46,484 nt of DNA, taken from NCBI GenBank assembly GCA_009838625.1, contig VXRG01000007.1, forward strand, positions 1-46,484. The letters run 5' to 3'. The stretch's first letter is position 1. Each line of letters opens with the position of its first letter. This DNA is from Caldilineaceae bacterium SB0664_bin_27 (lineage in GTDB: Bacteria; Chloroflexota; Anaerolineae; Caldilineales; Caldilineaceae). The position numbers were made by a program, and so were the translations under genes. This document shows, piece by piece, positions 25,701 to 35,160 of the stretch. Below the pieces are notes generated by a model. That model searched no databases. It saw nothing but the letters and a program-made list of their open reading frames with translations, and had not been told where the DNA came from.

Positions 25701-27194
25701 TCAGTTCTCTTGCAGGACCCACGTGTCCTTGCTGCCCCCACCCTGGGAGGAGTTGACGACCAGCGAACCTTTGCGCAGGGCTACGCGAGTCAGACCACCC
25801 GGAACGATCACGGTGTTTTCCTGCTCTCCACCGTAGAGAATGAAGGGGCGCAAGTCGACGTGGCGGGAGACGACATTTCCGTCTATATAACAAGGCGCGC
25901 GGGACAGGCTGAGCGTGGGCTGAGCGATGTAGTTTCGGGGATCTTCCTGTATCTGCTGACGAAAACTTTCCCGTTCCTTGGCCGTGCTGTAGGGGCCGAT
26001 GAGCATACCGTATCCGCCAGACTCGCCAACTGCCTTCACCACCAATTTATCGAGGTTTTCGAGAACATAGGCCCGTTCATCGTCCCTCATGCAAAGATAG
26101 GTCTCGACGTTCTGCAGCACCGGTTCTTCACCCAGGTAATATCGGATCATCTCGGGCACGAATGCGTAGACCGCCTTGTCATCCGCAATCCCCGTGCCGA
26201 TTGCGTTGGCAAGCGTAATGTTTCCGGCGCGATAGGCATTGAACAGGCCGGGAACCCCAAGCGTGGAATCCGTTTTGAAATGGAGCGGATCAACGTATTC
26301 GTCATCGATTCGGCGGTAGATGACGTCAACGCGTTGCAGGCCGCTCGTCGTTCGCATGTACACAAAGCCGTCATGGATGAGAAGGTCGGCGCCCTCGACC
26401 AGTTCGATTCCCATCACGCGTGCGAGAAAGGTATGTTCAAAGTAGGCGGAATTGAAAATGCCGGGTGTCAGAAGGACAATTGTCGCATCGCGCCCCTTGG
26501 GTGTAAGCGTCTGTAACTGCTCCAGCAGGGCCTGGCCGTAGTGACCAATCGGTCTTATACCGTAGCCGCCGAACATGCCAGGGAAGACCTGGGTCATGAC
26601 TTCCCGGTTCGCCAGCATATAGGAGACGCCGCTGGGAACGCGCAGGTTGTCCTCCAGGACGGCGAATTCACCGCTGGGAAGGCGGACCAGGTCGGTCCCG
26701 ACTATCGATGTGTAGACATTGTTGGCGACATTGACGCCCCGCATCTCTCGCTGGTAATTGACGCAACTGTAGATCAGGTCAAAGGGCACCTTCCCTTCCT
26801 GCAAAATTCGCCCCTCATGGTAGACGTCTCGAAGGAAGAGGTTGATGGCGTGAATGCGCTGGCTCAAGCCCCGCTCGATCGTTTTCCATTCCTGGTCACT
26901 TATGATGCGGGGTAAAATATCGTAGGGAAAGATGCGTTCGATCGTGGAGTCTTCACCGTAAACAGTGAAAGTAATGCCTCGGTTCAGGAAGGTGAGATCG
27001 GCGGCCTGCTGACGCTGGGTCAGTTCGCTGGCCTGCAGTTCGAGAATGCTCTGGAGCAGCTTCTCGTACGACCCTCGAGGACGTCCGTTCTCCTGGAACA
27101 TCTCGTCGAAGATGGACCCGTTCAATTCATAGTTGCTGAACAGGCTCAAGGCACTCTCGTTTACCGTCTCGTCTTGTGATGGCACGCTGTTCAC
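25701..27194 (-). CDS. Circularly permuted ATP-grasp type 2 protein
   Basis: 497 residues from a GTG at 27194. Belongs to the circularly permuted ATP-grasp family (DUF404/DUF407), which is thought to form peptide or amide bonds at ATP expense. Blocks visible in order: [97 protein letters not shown] and the C-terminal [20 protein letters not shown]. First gene of the trio with alpha-E and transglutaminase. The GTG has no clear ribosome-binding site, so the N-terminal few residues are uncertain. A 447-base non-coding stretch lies upstream. Confidence 0.92.
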   Translation of the reverse strand: MNSVPSQDETVNESALSLFSNYELNGSIFDEMFQENGRPRGSYEKLLQSILELQASELTQRQQAADLTFLNRGITFTVYGEDSTIERIFPYDILPRIISDQEWKTIERGLSQRIHAINLFLRDVYHEGRILQEGKVPFDLIYSCVNYQREMRGVNVANNVYTSIVGTDLVRLPSGEFAVLEDNLRVPSGVSYMLANREVMTQVFPGMFGGYGIRPIGHYGQALLEQLQTLTPKGRDATIVLLTPGIFNSAYFEHTFLARVMGIELVEGADLLIHDGFVYMRTTSGLQRVDVIYRRIDDEYVDPLHFKTDSTLGVPGLFNAYRAGNITLANAIGTGIADDKAVYAFVPEMIRYYLGEEPVLQNVETYLCMRDDERAYVLENLDKLVVKAVGESGGYGMLIGPYSTAKERESFRQQIQEDPRNYIAQPTLSLSRAPCYIDGNVVSRHVDLRPFILYGGEQENTVIVPGGLTRVALRKGSLVVNSSQGGGSKDTWVLQEN

Positions 27195-27641
27195 CGCCGT
27201 TGGTGTGGTCCGGATTGGCGCCTTTGGCTGACGCCGTTGAGAGCTGTTCGATGACCTGAACGAACTCGTTGGTATCTGGTCAACAGTGACTTTCCCGTTC
27301 CAAGCTTTCTGAAACGTCTATAGCTAAAGAAGTGAGACCCTACCGGTCCCTCCTGGTGCTTTCAGGTTTCCTCCATCTTGCTTGTGAGGAAAGTTGCCGA
27401 AATTGGTGCCAGTTAAAAACAACTAAATAAGGACGCCTTCCAGGGAATTTGCGTATTATGCCCAAATTTGGTCTTCATTTGCAAACACCGAAAATGCCAG
27501 GCGTGATACATTAGTACTTCCGCCAGCCAGCCAAGGCCCAAACGGGCCGGGCGACGGCACATGCATCAATCCTGGAAACTACCTTTCGACTGTCTGTTGC
27601 ACTGATTTCAGCACTTTGCGCCGCCTCTTGGACTGCGCTGG
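27195..27641. other. Intergenic region upstream of the ATP-grasp operon
   Basis: No gene seen. Locally AT-richer around 27410-27500, where a candidate minus-strand promoter lies (listed separately). No convincing terminator for either flanking gene. Confidence 0.4.
27455..27484 (-). promoter_or_regulatory. Candidate promoter for the ATP-grasp operon
   Basis: Minus-strand TTGCAA (27484-27479), an 18-base spacer and CATAAT (27460-27455). It matches 4/6 and 5/6 of consensus and would give a leader of about 255 bases. Moderate match in the AT-richest part of the gap. Confidence 0.35.
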
Positions 27642-28244
27642 TCAATCCTGTTCGGGGTATTCAAACTGCGGATTCCACCCGGCCGGGCCGTCCGGAAGCA
27701 GGTCGAACAGGTGCCAGGCGCCGCAGTAGAAATCACCGGGACCGAAGTGATCTTTCGCTACCCTCGTAATGCTGCCGTCGTCGTTCTTGCGGAATACCGA
27801 TACGCCCGGCTGGTAGCCGGACATGAAGCCCCCTCCGGTGCTCTGAAAGCCCATGTCGGCGGTAAAGGACGATTCCTGGGCGGAGTAGATCGGGAAGCGC
27901 CAGCCCCGTCCACGCGCGAACGCCTGCTGGTCGGCAGGGCTGTCGGGTGAGACAAGTACAAAGGCGGCGCGATCCTGCAGGTGGTGGGCGACTCCGTTGA
28001 AATTGTCGGCCCACAATGTGCAGTAGGAGCAGCCGGAGCCCATGTTGTGGACTAGAATAAGGTCTTCTTTGTCACCAAAAAGTGCTGACAGGCTTACAGG
28101 GCCGTTCGGACCCTGAAGCTGGTAGTCTTCAACGGCCTCGTGGGGAAGCTTCCTGCGCAGTTCGGCCAGATTCTTCCGGGCCTCATCGAGCTCCAGATAG
28201 GCGGCTTCGAGTTCTTTTTCGAGTTGCGTATCGTTGCTGGACAT
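27642..28244 (-). CDS. DUF899 thioredoxin-fold protein
   Basis: 200 residues from ATG 28244 with AAGGAGA 5-6 bases upstream; the longer in-frame start is rejected. An N-terminal helical segment (about 5-40) precedes a thioredoxin-like core containing the dithiol CSYC (Cys72, Cys75) in NMGSGCSYCTLWADNFNG, then the DUF899 block FVLVSPDSPADQQAFARGRGWRFP and a C-terminal FYCGAWHLFDLLPDGP. Family members are annotated as putative dithiol oxidoreductases, without firm substrates. Cytoplasmic, monocistronic, divergent from the DapA-family gene. Confidence 0.9.
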   Translation of the reverse strand: MSSNDTQLEKELEAAYLELDEARKNLAELRRKLPHEAVEDYQLQGPNGPVSLSALFGDKEDLILVHNMGSGCSYCTLWADNFNGVAHHLQDRAAFVLVSPDSPADQQAFARGRGWRFPIYSAQESSFTADMGFQSTGGGFMSGYQPGVSVFRKNDDGSITRVAKDHFGPGDFYCGAWHLFDLLPDGPAGWNPQFEYPEQD

Positions 28245-28577
28245 CAGTATCTCCTTGTGACAATGAGAATGTATGAGTGCAGTACTCAGTCTACGATCTC
28301 TTTCCACTGAATGCTAGATTCCGGCGCGGCGATCTGCAGTGGCGGTTATACGACATAAGAGTGCTTGCCTTTAAAGCACCGACGACAATGAAGTCTTATG
28401 ACGCGGACCTTTCAGCTGCCGGCCGGCCTCGTAAGCAGACATACCACTGCTTCATCTTGCGTCTCCTGGGCTGGGACCATTTGACAATGCCCGCCTGGCG
28501 GTCGTAACATGTAGCCCAGCCAAGGGAAGAACAGAGCGAGCCATCTTAGATTCCCAAACCGAAAAAGGAAACAGGTC
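28245..28577. other. Divergent intergenic region
   Basis: Holds no credible gene; the short plus-strand frame at about 28277-28507 has no recognisable features. It carries the promoter for the plus-strand sugar-acid genes near its right end. Confidence 0.4.
28481..28510 (+). promoter_or_regulatory. Promoter with palindromic spacer before the DapA-family gene
   Basis: TTGACA (28481-28486), an 18-base spacer and TAACAT (28505-28510). The spacer contains the perfect palindrome CCGCCTGGCGG (28491-28501), a possible operator for a local catabolic regulator, though none is encoded in the window. Confidence 0.5.
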
Positions 28578-29492
28578 ATGACAGAACTCTCACTGCGCGG
28601 CGTATTTGCTCCCACCCTGACGCCTATCCGCGCCGACCTTTCCATCGACCTCCCTGCCTACACCGAGTTTTGCCATCGACTGTTGGAGGGAGGCTGCCAC
28701 GGGCTCGTTCTGTTCGGCACAAACAGCGAGGCGACTTCGTTCTCGGCGGGCGAGCGCATGGCCGCGGTCGATGCGGTGATAGAGTCCGGCGTTGCGCCGG
28801 AGAGGCTGTTGATAGGCAGCGGCGCCGCATCTGTCGTAGAGGCTGCAGAGCTGACTCGGCATGTCGTGCAGTCAGGTTGCCATGGCGCCTTGACCCTCCC
28901 TCCCTTCTATTACCCTAATGTCTCCGATGAAGGCCTGTTCCGATCTTTCGCCGAAGTGCTCGACCGCGTAAATGACGATCGGTTGCGCATCTACTTCTAT
29001 CACATCCCCCAAGTGAGCGGCATCCCGCTCAGCACGTCGCTGCTCTCTCGCCTGGCGCAAGCCTATCCCGGCCAGGCTGCCGGGGTGAAGGACAGCTCCG
29101 GCGACGTAGATACGCTGCAAGGGCTGCACGATGTGGCGGCGCAGTATCCTGGCTTTGCCGTCTTCTGCGGAACAGAGGCACTGCTATTGAAAAACATGCA
29201 AGGAGGCGGCGGAGGTTGCATTTCAGGGATGGCAAACGTGCTGCCCCATGTCATTCGCGATCTGTATGACAATTGGACTGCTGACGATGCCGAAGACCGC
29301 CAGAATCGCACGAACTGGGTCCGTGACGCCAACCTTGAGTCCGGTCTCAACATGATCGCTGCACTGAAGGTGATCGTCGCAGATCAGACCGGTAGACCGG
29401 GTTGGAGTCGGGTACGCCCGCCCCTTGTCGACCTGACCGAAGAGCAGCAGGCGCAACTGCTGGCCCGTCTCTCCCAGCCGGTTGCCGCGTGA
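28578..29492 (+). CDS. DapA/N-acetylneuraminate lyase family aldolase
   Basis: 304-residue TIM-barrel class I aldolase/dehydratase. The pyruvate-type motifs are present: GTNSEATS at 47-54 (canonical GTTGE), catalytic Tyr141 in IYFYHIP and Schiff-base Lys171 in GVKDSSGD. The GTNSEAT variant argues against lysine biosynthesis and for a sugar-acid aldolase or dehydratase, such as a 2-keto-3-deoxy-sugar-acid enzyme. It is followed by a mannonate-dehydratase-like gene whose product would be 2-keto-3-deoxygluconate, consistent with such a role (inference). AAGGAAA lies about 7 bases before the ATG. Cytoplasmic. Confidence 0.88.
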   Translation: MTELSLRGVFAPTLTPIRADLSIDLPAYTEFCHRLLEGGCHGLVLFGTNSEATSFSAGERMAAVDAVIESGVAPERLLIGSGAASVVEAAELTRHVVQSGCHGALTLPPFYYPNVSDEGLFRSFAEVLDRVNDDRLRIYFYHIPQVSGIPLSTSLLSRLAQAYPGQAAGVKDSSGDVDTLQGLHDVAAQYPGFAVFCGTEALLLKNMQGGGGGCISGMANVLPHVIRDLYDNWTADDAEDRQNRTNWVRDANLESGLNMIAALKVIVADQTGRPGWSRVRPPLVDLTEEQQAQLLARLSQPVAA

Positions 29493-29631
29493 CCTCCTTA
29501 CTGACCCTTTCCGCGCCGGTACCAGAGTTGAGATCAAGAAAGAACACTGCTCGCCGGCACATGACATCCCTGATTCAATCCCGACATCCTTTTGCCCGGC
29601 CCCGCGCAGTCTCGAAGCAAGGAGCATTACT

Positions 29632-30609
29632 ATGTCAAGCAAAATGCGGATAGGTTTAGGCCAGTTCAATGAACTGACCGATGAGAAGCTGGCTTTCATA
29701 AAGCAGCTTGGCGCCGACGACTTCTTGATGAACACACCGAAACTCCCGGGCGAAAAGCAATGGGAGTACGAAGACCTGAAGGCAGCGGCCGACCGTGCTG
29801 CCGCCGCCGGACTGCGGTTGATCTGCCTGGAAAACGTTCCCGTCTCCTTCTATGACAAAGTGATGCTGGGCCTGCCGGGGAGGGACGAACAGATCGCACA
29901 TATGCAGACGACTGTTCGGAACATGGGGCGGGCAGGCATTCCGATTCTCGGTTACCACTGGATGCCCAATTCAGTCTGGCGCACACCGGAGCCGGCAGTT
30001 CTGCGGGGCGGCGCGCGTGGGACGCGCTTCAATCTTGCCGAGCATGATCCGCGTGAATTGACGCATGATCGGGTCTATGACGCTGACGAAATGTGGGCAA
30101 ACTACGAGTATTACCTGGAGCGGCTTCTGCCGGTGGCCGAAGAGGCTGGCGTCACTCTGGCCCTGCACCCCGACGACCCACCCGTTGAATCGCTAGGCGG
30201 CGTCGCCCGGATATTCCGCAACTTCGAAGGTTTCAAGCGTGCGATAGACCGTTTCGACAGCCCCTATCACGGTCTTGACTTCTGCATGGGTTGCTGGTCT
30301 GAAATGGACGGGCATGACTATGTCATTGAAGCCATCCGCCACTTCGGCGGCAGAGGGCGCATAATCTATGTCCACTTTCGCGATGTCCAGGGCACGGTTC
30401 CCAACTTCAATGAGTGCTTCATCAACGAGGGCAACGTGGATCCTTTCGATGTGATGAAGACGCTGAAGGAGGTGGGATTCACCGGCTTCATGATTACAGA
30501 CCACGTGCCCGCGATGGTCGAAGACTCGGATTGGGGGCACCGCGGGCGTGCATACGCGATCGGATACATGACTGCGATGCTCGAAATGGTCAACCGACTC
30601 GCCGCCTAG
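29632..30609 (+). CDS. Mannonate dehydratase (UxuA) family protein
   Basis: 325 residues from ATG 29632 with AAGGAG 8 bases upstream; the longer frame runs back into the aldolase gene. UxuA dehydrates D-mannonate to 2-keto-3-deoxy-D-gluconate in hexuronate catabolism. TIM-barrel blocks match: LENVPVSFYDKVMLGLPGRD, TTVRNMGRAGIPILGYHWMP, LALHPDDPP (178-184), GLDFCMGCWSEM with Cys218, and IIYVHFRDV with His248, the likely metal ligands. It is shorter than E. coli UxuA (about 394) and of the compact type, so substrate may differ from mannonate. Co-directional with the aldolase and nucleoside hydrolase. Confidence 0.82.
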   Translation: MSSKMRIGLGQFNELTDEKLAFIKQLGADDFLMNTPKLPGEKQWEYEDLKAAADRAAAAGLRLICLENVPVSFYDKVMLGLPGRDEQIAHMQTTVRNMGRAGIPILGYHWMPNSVWRTPEPAVLRGGARGTRFNLAEHDPRELTHDRVYDADEMWANYEYYLERLLPVAEEAGVTLALHPDDPPVESLGGVARIFRNFEGFKRAIDRFDSPYHGLDFCMGCWSEMDGHDYVIEAIRHFGGRGRIIYVHFRDVQGTVPNFNECFINEGNVDPFDVMKTLKEVGFTGFMITDHVPAMVEDSDWGHRGRAYAIGYMTAMLEMVNRLAA

Positions 30610-30680
30610 CGTAATGTCGGATTTGAACAGCACCGGATCCGGGACAACCGCCTGCTCCATTCACCAGCTTACCAGGGCCC

Positions 30681-31619
30681 ATGCGATTTCCTCCTCTTGA
30701 TCGTCAGTTCCTGATTGACCGACTCCAGCCTCCCTCAGGGCCGGTACGAACTGTGCTGGACACCGACACCTATAACGAGGTCGATGATCAGTTTGCCGTT
30801 GTCTACGCACTCCTGTCTCCGGAACGCGTCAGGGTGGAGGCCCTCCACGCTGCTCCCTTTCACAATAGCCGTTCCACCGGGCCGGGAGACGGGATGGAAA
30901 AGAGCTTCGAAGAGATCCACCGCCTGCTGGAACGCCTGCCGGCGGTAGGCCCCGCAAAGAAAGAGTCCGTGAAGCGAGGGTCAACACAGTGGTTGCCGTC
31001 TGAAGGTGTTCCGGTTGAGAGCGAAGCAACCGCCGATCTTATCGAACGGGCCCTGGCCTCTTCTCCCAATGATCCGCTCTACGTTGTCGCTATCGGCGCG
31101 ATCACGAATGTTGCCTCTGCCCTGTTGCTGGAGCCTGAAATTCGCCGTCGAATCGTCCTGGTGTGGTTGGGAGGGCATGCCCTCCACTGGCCCGACACCC
31201 GTGAGTTCAATCTGCGTCAGGATCCTGCCGCGAGCAAGGTCGTGCTGGACTGCGGCGTTCCCCTTGTGCTCTTCCCATGTATGGGGGTCGTCTCCCATCT
31301 GCATACCACGAAGCCTGAGATGGCAGAGCACGTTCAGGGCAAAGGCGCGATCGGCGACTACCTCTTCCAGACGTACAGCGACTACCATACCGATCACTTT
31401 GCATATTCGAAGCAGATTTGGGACCTTGCGCCAATGGGATGGCTGGTCAATCCTGAATGGGCACAGATGGATGTTGTCAGCGCGCCGCGGCTAACCGATT
31501 CAGTTTCCTGGGCCTTTGATGAGAGCCGCCATCCCATTTCCTGTGCTCGCCACGTCGACCGCGATGGCATCTTCCGCGACCTCTTTTTGAAGTTGGACAA
31601 GGCTGCCTCACCCCATTGA
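30681..31619 (+). CDS. Nucleoside hydrolase (IUNH family)
   Basis: 312 residues. Inosine/uridine-preferring nucleoside hydrolases cleave ribonucleosides to base and ribose using a Ca ion held by Asp residues. The N-terminal motif is LDTDTYNEVDDQFA (26-39), with two more residues between the second Asp and the DD pair than the canonical DTDPGxDD, so it belongs to a divergent subgroup. The second metal/substrate block is EFNLRQDPAA, and AIGAITNVASALL fits the family. It lacks a signal peptide. The divergent motif and the sugar-acid neighbours leave room for a non-nucleoside N- or O-glycoside substrate. Confidence 0.85.
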   Translation: MRFPPLDRQFLIDRLQPPSGPVRTVLDTDTYNEVDDQFAVVYALLSPERVRVEALHAAPFHNSRSTGPGDGMEKSFEEIHRLLERLPAVGPAKKESVKRGSTQWLPSEGVPVESEATADLIERALASSPNDPLYVVAIGAITNVASALLLEPEIRRRIVLVWLGGHALHWPDTREFNLRQDPAASKVVLDCGVPLVLFPCMGVVSHLHTTKPEMAEHVQGKGAIGDYLFQTYSDYHTDHFAYSKQIWDLAPMGWLVNPEWAQMDVVSAPRLTDSVSWAFDESRHPISCARHVDRDGIFRDLFLKLDKAASPH

Positions 31620-31657
31620 ACGGTGAGTCAGCGTATCCTCCTGTCGGGAACGCCTCG

Positions 31658-32602
31658 ATGAATTTCACTCTCGTACCGGAAGAACCTCCGTCGGATTCGA
31701 TGCGTCGTATCGCCGCCGAGCAGATTGAAGGCGCAATTGCTCAGCTCCGGCGAAAGGACGACCTGAATGAAGGCATTCACGAAGCCCGCAAGCACTTCAA
31801 AAGGATCAGAGCCTTGCTGCGGCTGGCTCGTGGCGGATTGTCGCCAGAGACTTACGATTCCGAAAACCAGTTCTTCCGCGACCTCGGCCGACAGCTTTCC
31901 CCTGTTCGGGATAGCGCCGTTTACATCGAAACCTTGGACCTGATCCGAAATCGCTATTCTGCCCAACTGGCTGACGAGTCCTATCTGCGACTACGTGAAC
32001 GGTTGGTAAGTGAACACCGGGCTGTCCTCAACGAGTTTACGCGCGACGTGGAGCAGCAGGAACTGCTTTTTCATACTTTGCAGAGGGCAAAACCTCGAGC
32101 AAACGACTGGAAATACTACGAAAGTGAGTTTTCACTGTTCAGAAGCGGCCTGAGGAGGATCTACGGTCGCGGCCGTGCTGAGAAGGCTGCCGCTCTTGCT
32201 CAACCCACGACGGAAAGGTTTCATGCCTGGCGCAAGCGGGTCAAGTATCTGTGGCATCACCTCCAGGTCTTGTTGCCACTGTGGCCAGGTCAGTTAAGGG
32301 TCCTGGCGCGGAACTGTGACCGCCTTGCAGACAGGCTTGGCGAAGAGCATGATTTGGCTGTGTTGCTGGAGACGCCTGTAGTTAAGTCGATGGTGGACAC
32401 TGACAGTGAGGGCGCCCTCAGGCTCTTTAGCGTCGCGTCGCGGGAGCGGGAACGGCTGCGGCGTGCCGCAATCCCTCTGGCGCAAAGGATCTATGTGGAG
32501 AGCGCCGGTCGTTTCGTCGACCGCATGGAAGGATACTGGCTGGCTTACCGCCCCCACACTCATTTTCTCCCTCACGGTTTTTCTGGCCGGGGAGAACAAT
32601 GA
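31658..32602 (+). CDS. CHAD domain protein
   Basis: 314 residues from ATG 31658; an in-frame TTG at 31616 is less likely. All-helical CHAD domain with two characteristic His/basic repeats, HEARKHFKRIRALLRLARGG (about 41-60) and FHAWRKRVKYLWHHLQVLL, and a GEEHDLAVL segment. CHAD domains bind polyphosphate through their basic helices. No CYTH domain is fused, unlike many triphosphatase partners. It overlaps the HD gene by ATGA, and a PPK1-like gene lies 3.3 kb downstream, hinting at a polyphosphate theme (inference). Confidence 0.9.
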   Translation: MNFTLVPEEPPSDSMRRIAAEQIEGAIAQLRRKDDLNEGIHEARKHFKRIRALLRLARGGLSPETYDSENQFFRDLGRQLSPVRDSAVYIETLDLIRNRYSAQLADESYLRLRERLVSEHRAVLNEFTRDVEQQELLFHTLQRAKPRANDWKYYESEFSLFRSGLRRIYGRGRAEKAAALAQPTTERFHAWRKRVKYLWHHLQVLLPLWPGQLRVLARNCDRLADRLGEEHDLAVLLETPVVKSMVDTDSEGALRLFSVASRERERLRRAAIPLAQRIYVESAGRFVDRMEGYWLAYRPHTHFLPHGFSGRGEQ

Positions 32603-33204
32603 CGAACGAACGACTTTCTCGCCAACTGCATTTCATTCTCGAAATTGACAAACTGAAGGGAGTCCTGCGCCGTTCCCTTCTTCTGGACAGCCGGCGCCGC
32701 GAAAACTCCGCCGAGCACTCCTGGCATCTGGCTATGATGACGCTTGTGCTGGCCGAACACGTCGACGAGCCGGTTGACCCTTTGCACACCCTCAAACTGG
32801 TTCTTGTCCACGATATCGTGGAAATCGACGCCGGCGACACCTACGCCTACGATCCGGACGCCCACACCGGCAAGAATGAGCGGGAGCAAGAGGCCGCACG
32901 CCGCATCTTCGGCTTGCTCCCGGATGATCAGGCGAAAGAGCTGAACGGACTGTGGGAAGAGTACGAAGGCCAGCAAACACCGGAATCCAGGTTTGCCCTG
33001 GCGCTCGACCGCCTCATGCCACTACTCCACAATTACCATTCGGGCGGCATAACTTGGCGCGAAAACCGGGTGACGAGCGAGCAGGTTGTGGAGCGCATGA
33101 AGCCCGTGGCCAGCAGTTCCGACGCTCTGGGAGAAGCCGCTGCCTCCGTTGTCAAGCAGGCAATGGCCTCAGGCCTGCTCCCTGACACCTGGTCAGATCC
33201 TTAG
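32599..33204 (+). CDS. HD-domain phosphohydrolase (YfbR/HDDC2-like)
   Basis: 201 residues. Metal-dependent HD hydrolase with RRENSAEHSWHLAMM (His40), LVHDIVEIDAGDT (His71-Asp72) and a late Asp in ALDRLMPLLHNY, matching the YfbR/HDDC2 type that removes phosphate from 5'-deoxynucleotides. ATG overlaps the CHAD stop (ATGA), so the two are co-translated. Cytoplasmic. Substrate cannot be read from sequence. Confidence 0.9.
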   Translation: MTNERLSRQLHFILEIDKLKGVLRRSLLLDSRRRENSAEHSWHLAMMTLVLAEHVDEPVDPLHTLKLVLVHDIVEIDAGDTYAYDPDAHTGKNEREQEAARRIFGLLPDDQAKELNGLWEEYEGQQTPESRFALALDRLMPLLHNYHSGGITWRENRVTSEQVVERMKPVASSSDALGEAAASVVKQAMASGLLPDTWSDP

Positions 33205-33221
33205 ACCCGGCTCAACAATCA

Positions 33222-35099
33222 GTGGACAAGCTCAAGCGCGCCGTCAAGAGGCAACTGCCTGAGAATCGGGCCGTCGCGGCGCGGGCGCCTTCCAGGTCCG
33301 GGGGAGACAATCGCTTGGACTCAGGCGAGGCATCTCTCTGGCGGCTACCCTCCGATCTCGGCTTCTGGGCCTCATTCCTCGCATTGCACGCCCTCCTGTT
33401 CCTCCCGGTCGTCCTGATGGACCGCGAGGACGGCTCACTCTTGCCTGTCGTACAAGTTTCCGGCCGCTCACTGGAACAAATCTGGTTGCAACTGGCGGTC
33501 TGGCGCAGGGAACCTGACCTGCTGCGATTCAATTCCGAGATCGTGGTCTTCGTTGCGCTGTGGACCCTCTTTCGGCCACTGCGGCATGTCGTCGTCCGCC
33601 GTCTCTTCGTTATTGCCTATCTCTTCCTCTTCTTCTACTACCTTTATGAGGGCGCCTCTCTCACGTTTTTCAGTGTCGAGCCTGTATTCTACACTCAGCT
33701 TCGCATGGCCACTGAAGGCTTCAGCTTCTTTCTGCAAAACGCCCGTGTTACCGCTGCATTCGTTGCCGGAACAGCTCTGCTAATCGTCGGCGGGGCAGTT
33801 CTGGTTGGGCGGCTGACTCAAATCCTGCTGCCGGAAAAAAACGTCGGCTCAGCGACGCGCGGCGTCTTGGTTCTGCTGGCGCTTCTCGTAACGGTACAGG
33901 CCGTTTTGAGCAGTGAACTCCTGGCCCGACCTGAAATGGTTTTCAGCAGCATTTCCGCCAAACTGGTCCGAAACATCGGCGAATCTAGGCGCGTCTTTCA
34001 GGAAGTGCGGCAGATTGAGACAAGTGGAGCGCCCTCAACCGACGAATCCGGTCGATTCAGCCTGGTCGAGCGCCCCCCGGTCTACATTATTTTCAGTGAG
34101 TCGTACGGGTCCGTCCTCTATAAGAGAAACGACTGGAGGGTGCGCTATAAGGAGCTGACGGAGCGCCTCGAACAGAAACTTGAAGAATCCGGCTGGCATG
34201 TAGCCTCGGCATTGAGTCTTGCCCCCACCTGGGGAGGCGGGTCCTGGATGTCCTACACGAGCGCACTCTTCGGCCTGCGGATCAGTTCAGACCCGCAGTA
34301 CTACGCGCTGCTCGACAAATATCAGGCCGGAGGCTATCCGGATCTTGGCAAGTTTCTGAAAGGACAGGGTTATCAATACTTCCGGCTGACAGCGCTCTCT
34401 ATGGGTTTGCCGGAGTCGCAGTGGCAGAAATACGCCTCCTTCTATGGGGTAGACCGCTGGCTGCAGTACGAGGACCTGGAGTTTGTCGGCCCGGAATACG
34501 GGTGGGGTCCGGCGCCTCCGGACCAGTACTCTCTGAATTTCGCCCGTGAAAAAGTTCACAGTGAGACCGACGGTCCCTACCTCTTCTTCACGATTACGCA
34601 GAACTCTCACTATCCTTGGGCTCCCCAGCCAGATCTGGTCGAATCATGGCAGCAGCTGAACAAACCGGGTCCCGCGCCGCCGCCTTCTTCGGAGCTGATC
34701 GAGCATGTCGAACGCCGTCAGAACTACTGGAACGCAATCGAATACCAACTGGAGGTGTTAGCGGACTTTGTCCTGAAAGAGCCGGACGAACGGGCGATCT
34801 TCGTTCTGGTAGGCGACCATCAGCCTCCCCGCGTCTCGCGCCGGGAGGACGGATGGGACACGCCAATTCACATCATTGCCAAGGACGCCCAGTTTGTTGC
34901 ATCATTCATGGAGTATGGATTCACGAACGGACTGGCCGTCTGGGACCCCGAGCCGACCTTTCGGCACGAAGGCTTTCGTTCCTTGTTCGTAAGGCAACTC
35001 CTTGCGGCCTATGGAGACGGCGCGGAACTCCCGCCCTACTTTCCGGAAGGTCTGCCTGTCCCCCAATCGGGGTCCGGATCTGAATCGGCCCCCCATTGA
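33222..35099 (+). CDS. LtaS-like membrane sulfatase-fold enzyme
   Basis: 625 residues from GTG 33222, 17 bases after the HD gene; no good ribosome-binding site. Five hydrophobic helices within about 50-235, then an extracytoplasmic alkaline-phosphatase/sulfatase-fold domain (about 285-600). Metal/active-site blocks are VYIIFSESYGS, APTWGGGSWMSYTSALFG (the Ser or neighbouring Thr would be the nucleophile) and FVLVGDHQPPR. This is the architecture of lipoteichoic-acid synthases and phosphoglycerol or phosphoethanolamine transferases. A role in decorating an envelope polymer is inferred; the exact donor and acceptor are unknown. The extracytoplasmic location fits the lipoprotein gene that follows. 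Confidence 0.82.
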   Translation: MDKLKRAVKRQLPENRAVAARAPSRSGGDNRLDSGEASLWRLPSDLGFWASFLALHALLFLPVVLMDREDGSLLPVVQVSGRSLEQIWLQLAVWRREPDLLRFNSEIVVFVALWTLFRPLRHVVVRRLFVIAYLFLFFYYLYEGASLTFFSVEPVFYTQLRMATEGFSFFLQNARVTAAFVAGTALLIVGGAVLVGRLTQILLPEKNVGSATRGVLVLLALLVTVQAVLSSELLARPEMVFSSISAKLVRNIGESRRVFQEVRQIETSGAPSTDESGRFSLVERPPVYIIFSESYGSVLYKRNDWRVRYKELTERLEQKLEESGWHVASALSLAPTWGGGSWMSYTSALFGLRISSDPQYYALLDKYQAGGYPDLGKFLKGQGYQYFRLTALSMGLPESQWQKYASFYGVDRWLQYEDLEFVGPEYGWGPAPPDQYSLNFAREKVHSETDGPYLFFTITQNSHYPWAPQPDLVESWQQLNKPGPAPPPSSELIEHVERRQNYWNAIEYQLEVLADFVLKEPDERAIFVLVGDHQPPRVSRREDGWDTPIHIIAKDAQFVASFMEYGFTNGLAVWDPEPTFRHEGFRSLFVRQLLAAYGDGAELPPYFPEGLPVPQSGSGSESAPH

Positions 35100-35160
35100 A
35101 CTGGCTGGCCGGCAAGAAGGCAAACACCTCCTGTACCTTGAACTATCGAGACTGCTGCCA

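Noticed and set aside
25554..26516. 320-codon plus-strand frame over the ATP-grasp gene
   Set aside because: Antisense to a well-conserved family with all blocks present.
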